From assembly GCA_015183035.1 (NCBI GenBank), contig JACZZP010000005.1:1922001-1986000 (forward strand): 64,000 nucleotides of DNA, given 5' to 3'. Of this stretch, positions 62,166-64,000 are shown piece by piece. Both the position numbers and the translations under genes were made by a program. The DNA comes from Meloidogyne chitwoodi. Lineage: Eukaryota; Nematoda; Chromadorea; Rhabditida; Meloidogynidae. The stretch's first letter is position 1, and every line of letters begins with the position of its first letter. The notes beneath the pieces are model-generated. The model saw only the letters and a list, made by a program, of their open reading frames with translations, ran no database searches and was not told where the DNA came from.

Positions 62166-64000
62166 ATGTATAAAAAAATTACAAATTTAAATTCAAAAGA
62201 TATTATATTACATAAAATACCTAAATATCGTGTCCAATTTCGTCATTGTATTTGCTTATTTTGTATAGCAGCAATTTTAATAGTTTTTGTTTATTGTTTA
62301 AATCCTTCAAATCAACTAGTTAAAATTTATTTAAAACCAATTTCAACAACAATAGAACAACAAAATAAATTATTAAAAATTGAAACAAAAAAGACTATAA
62401 TTAATAAAACAAAATTTAATCAATCAATGTTTGATAAAATAAATAAAAGAATATGGGAATCATTTAAAAATGAACAAAAACAAAATTGGGTAATTAATTA
62501 AAATATTTTAAAATTAGGTACTTGTAAAACATTCTTTTTTTAATTTTAATTTTGCTCTAAATACTCGTACTTCATATCAGCCTTATTTTTCCCTCAACTT
62601 GAAAGTAAATTTTGATACGACCTTTAAACTTTTTTTCAATACTTAAATATTTTATATAATGACTATCCCTTTTAAAGTTCTTTTAGTTATGTCCGAATAA
62701 TTTAATATGTTTTCCCAAAAATGATATATTTTTCTAAATATTCTCTTTTATTTTAAGGTTATTTTGGGGTTATTAAAAATTAAAAAAGTATTATTTTTGT
62801 GAATTATTTATTCCCAAAAATATTAAAAAATATATATTTAATCTTCCTATATTTGTTCAACTTTTTAATTTTAATTATTTATTTACTTAATATATTTATT
62901 TAGACAAATTTGGAATGTAATCGTTTTGTTACTGGTGATGAAAATTATATAAAAGAAAATGCAAAAAATAAATTAAAATATTATGATCCAAATGATGAAC
63001 AATTATTATTAATGGATTGTAATTCAATTAAATTAAGAAATTATTTTATAGAAAAACCAATTTCTGATATTGAAAAAAAATTTCCTTTGGCATATGCACG
63101 AAACGTTTATACGGTAATAATTTTAATAAATAATTAATTAAATTATTTAAAAAAAAGGATTATCGTTTTTTGGAAGCAGAATTAGCTACAAATTATCATC
63201 CACAAAATTGGTATTGTTTTGCTATTGATTCAAAAGCAAATGAATTATTTCATAAAAGAATTAATGCTTTAGCTAGTTGTTTTAAAAATGTTATTATTCC
63301 AAAAAAGGAATTCTCCGTAGATAGTGCCGGTTTGTTTTTTTTAAATTAATTAGAATTATTACTTTGAGAAGAAAATGAGTGAAACATAATATAAATATGA
63401 CAAAAATAAATTTTAAAAAATCTGTTGAATTTATAAATAGAGATCTAGGGCAGGTCTGTTAGTTAGTAACTATTTGGCTAAAAAACGAAAATAAAATAAA
63501 CTAAAAAATTTAAAAAATAAAATAATGTCTGTCTCGATTTAAGGTCATAATATGGGTTCTGCATTTATGTCTTGCTTTAATGAATTAACTAAAAAAGAAA
63601 AACATTGGGAATATGTTTTTACATTACAAAATCATGATACTCAAATAAAAACAAACGAAGAAGCTGTTCAAATATTTAAATGGTTAAATGGTGCTAACAG
63701 TATAGAATTTGAATTTAGGCATGTTGGTCCTCAACAAATGATAAAAGAAATGCATCAACAATATAATTGGACATTTACTAGTCTTAATTTATTTAAAAAT
63801 GGTTAGATAATTAATTTTTTAAATATATAAGAGTGCTTAGTGTACTAACCAATTAATTGTTTCTCGAAGTTCATCGTTCTAAATTAATAATATTTTTTTT
63901 TAATTTACCAATTGTATGAATTAATATTAAATTTTGAGGATATATTATACTTTTTATTAATAATATCAAATAAAAATTAAAATTTTCGAATCCTCTTAAA
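62166..64000 (+). CDS. GT14 core-2/I-branching glycosyltransferase 4, partial
   Basis: The first exon, 62166-62488, encodes a longer cytosolic tail, a transmembrane anchor (HCICLFCIAAILIVFVYCL) and a stem. Exons follow at about 62904-63113 (KFPLAYARNVYT), 63159-63331 (NWYCFAIDSKANELF) and 63544-63803 (LQNHDTQIKTNEEAVQIFKW). The gene then enters an intron and leaves the window, so the acceptor-binding C-terminal half is not seen. It is closest to genes 2 and 3 in exon layout. Confidence 0.72.

Overview
The window looks like plant-parasitic nematode chromosome, most probably a root-knot nematode (Meloidogyne or a close relative). This is an inference. It rests on very high A+T, many short GT-AG introns (about 40-60 bp) with TTTAG/TTCAG-like acceptors, nematode-style gene families (core-2/I-branching GT14 enzymes, FAX/CDR-like thioredoxin-fold proteins, a serpentine receptor pair), and small secreted proteins of unknown type. 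No bacterial operon, rRNA or CRISPR signal is present.

Layout. 0-4.9 kb: a small secreted-protein gene and two broken small genes. 4.9-17.3 kb: a FAX/CDR-like gene (+), a very divergent canonical-type poly(A) polymerase (-), an unrecognised multi-exon region (-), a small secreted protein (-) and a second FAX/CDR-like gene (-). Several non-autonomous transposons and a minisatellite sit in their introns. 18.8-64 kb: a tandem cluster of four GT14-family glycosyltransferase genes (+), with two tandem rhodopsin-like receptor genes (+) between the first and second. The last GT14 gene runs off the window.

The main item is a complete Polinton/Maverick at 20774-45747 (24,974 bp). It has imperfect terminal inverted repeats of about 190 bp and a perfect 6-bp target duplication (CATGAA), and it splits the first GT14 gene inside a codon-conserved exon. 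It carries the full virus-like core: protein-primed family B DNA polymerase, retroviral-type integrase with C-terminal chromodomain, adenain-like cysteine protease, FtsK/HerA-type packaging ATPase, double-jelly-roll major capsid protein and minor (penton-type) capsid protein, plus several small virion-like proteins. These are packed almost end to end on the minus strand, and none shows an obvious frame break.

The left third of the element is an accessory region unlike the textbook Polinton: (i) a second, separate chromodomain protein with an acidic linker enlarged by in-frame tandem duplication of whole exon-intron units; (ii) a RING-type protein; (iii) a duplicated cysteine-rich protein; (iv) a 186-aa stand-alone PAZ-domain protein that resembles the L1-PAZ part of a nematode Argonaute; (v) a tandemly duplicated block of about 550 bp, each copy containing a long imperfect hairpin. 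Items iv and v side by side suggest interaction with the host small-RNA machinery, for example an RNAi suppressor or decoy. That is the most interesting hypothesis in this window, but it is an inference from sequence resemblance only.

Splice junctions were placed by eye using paralogue comparison and GT/AG sites, so exon edges not stated to the base are approximate.
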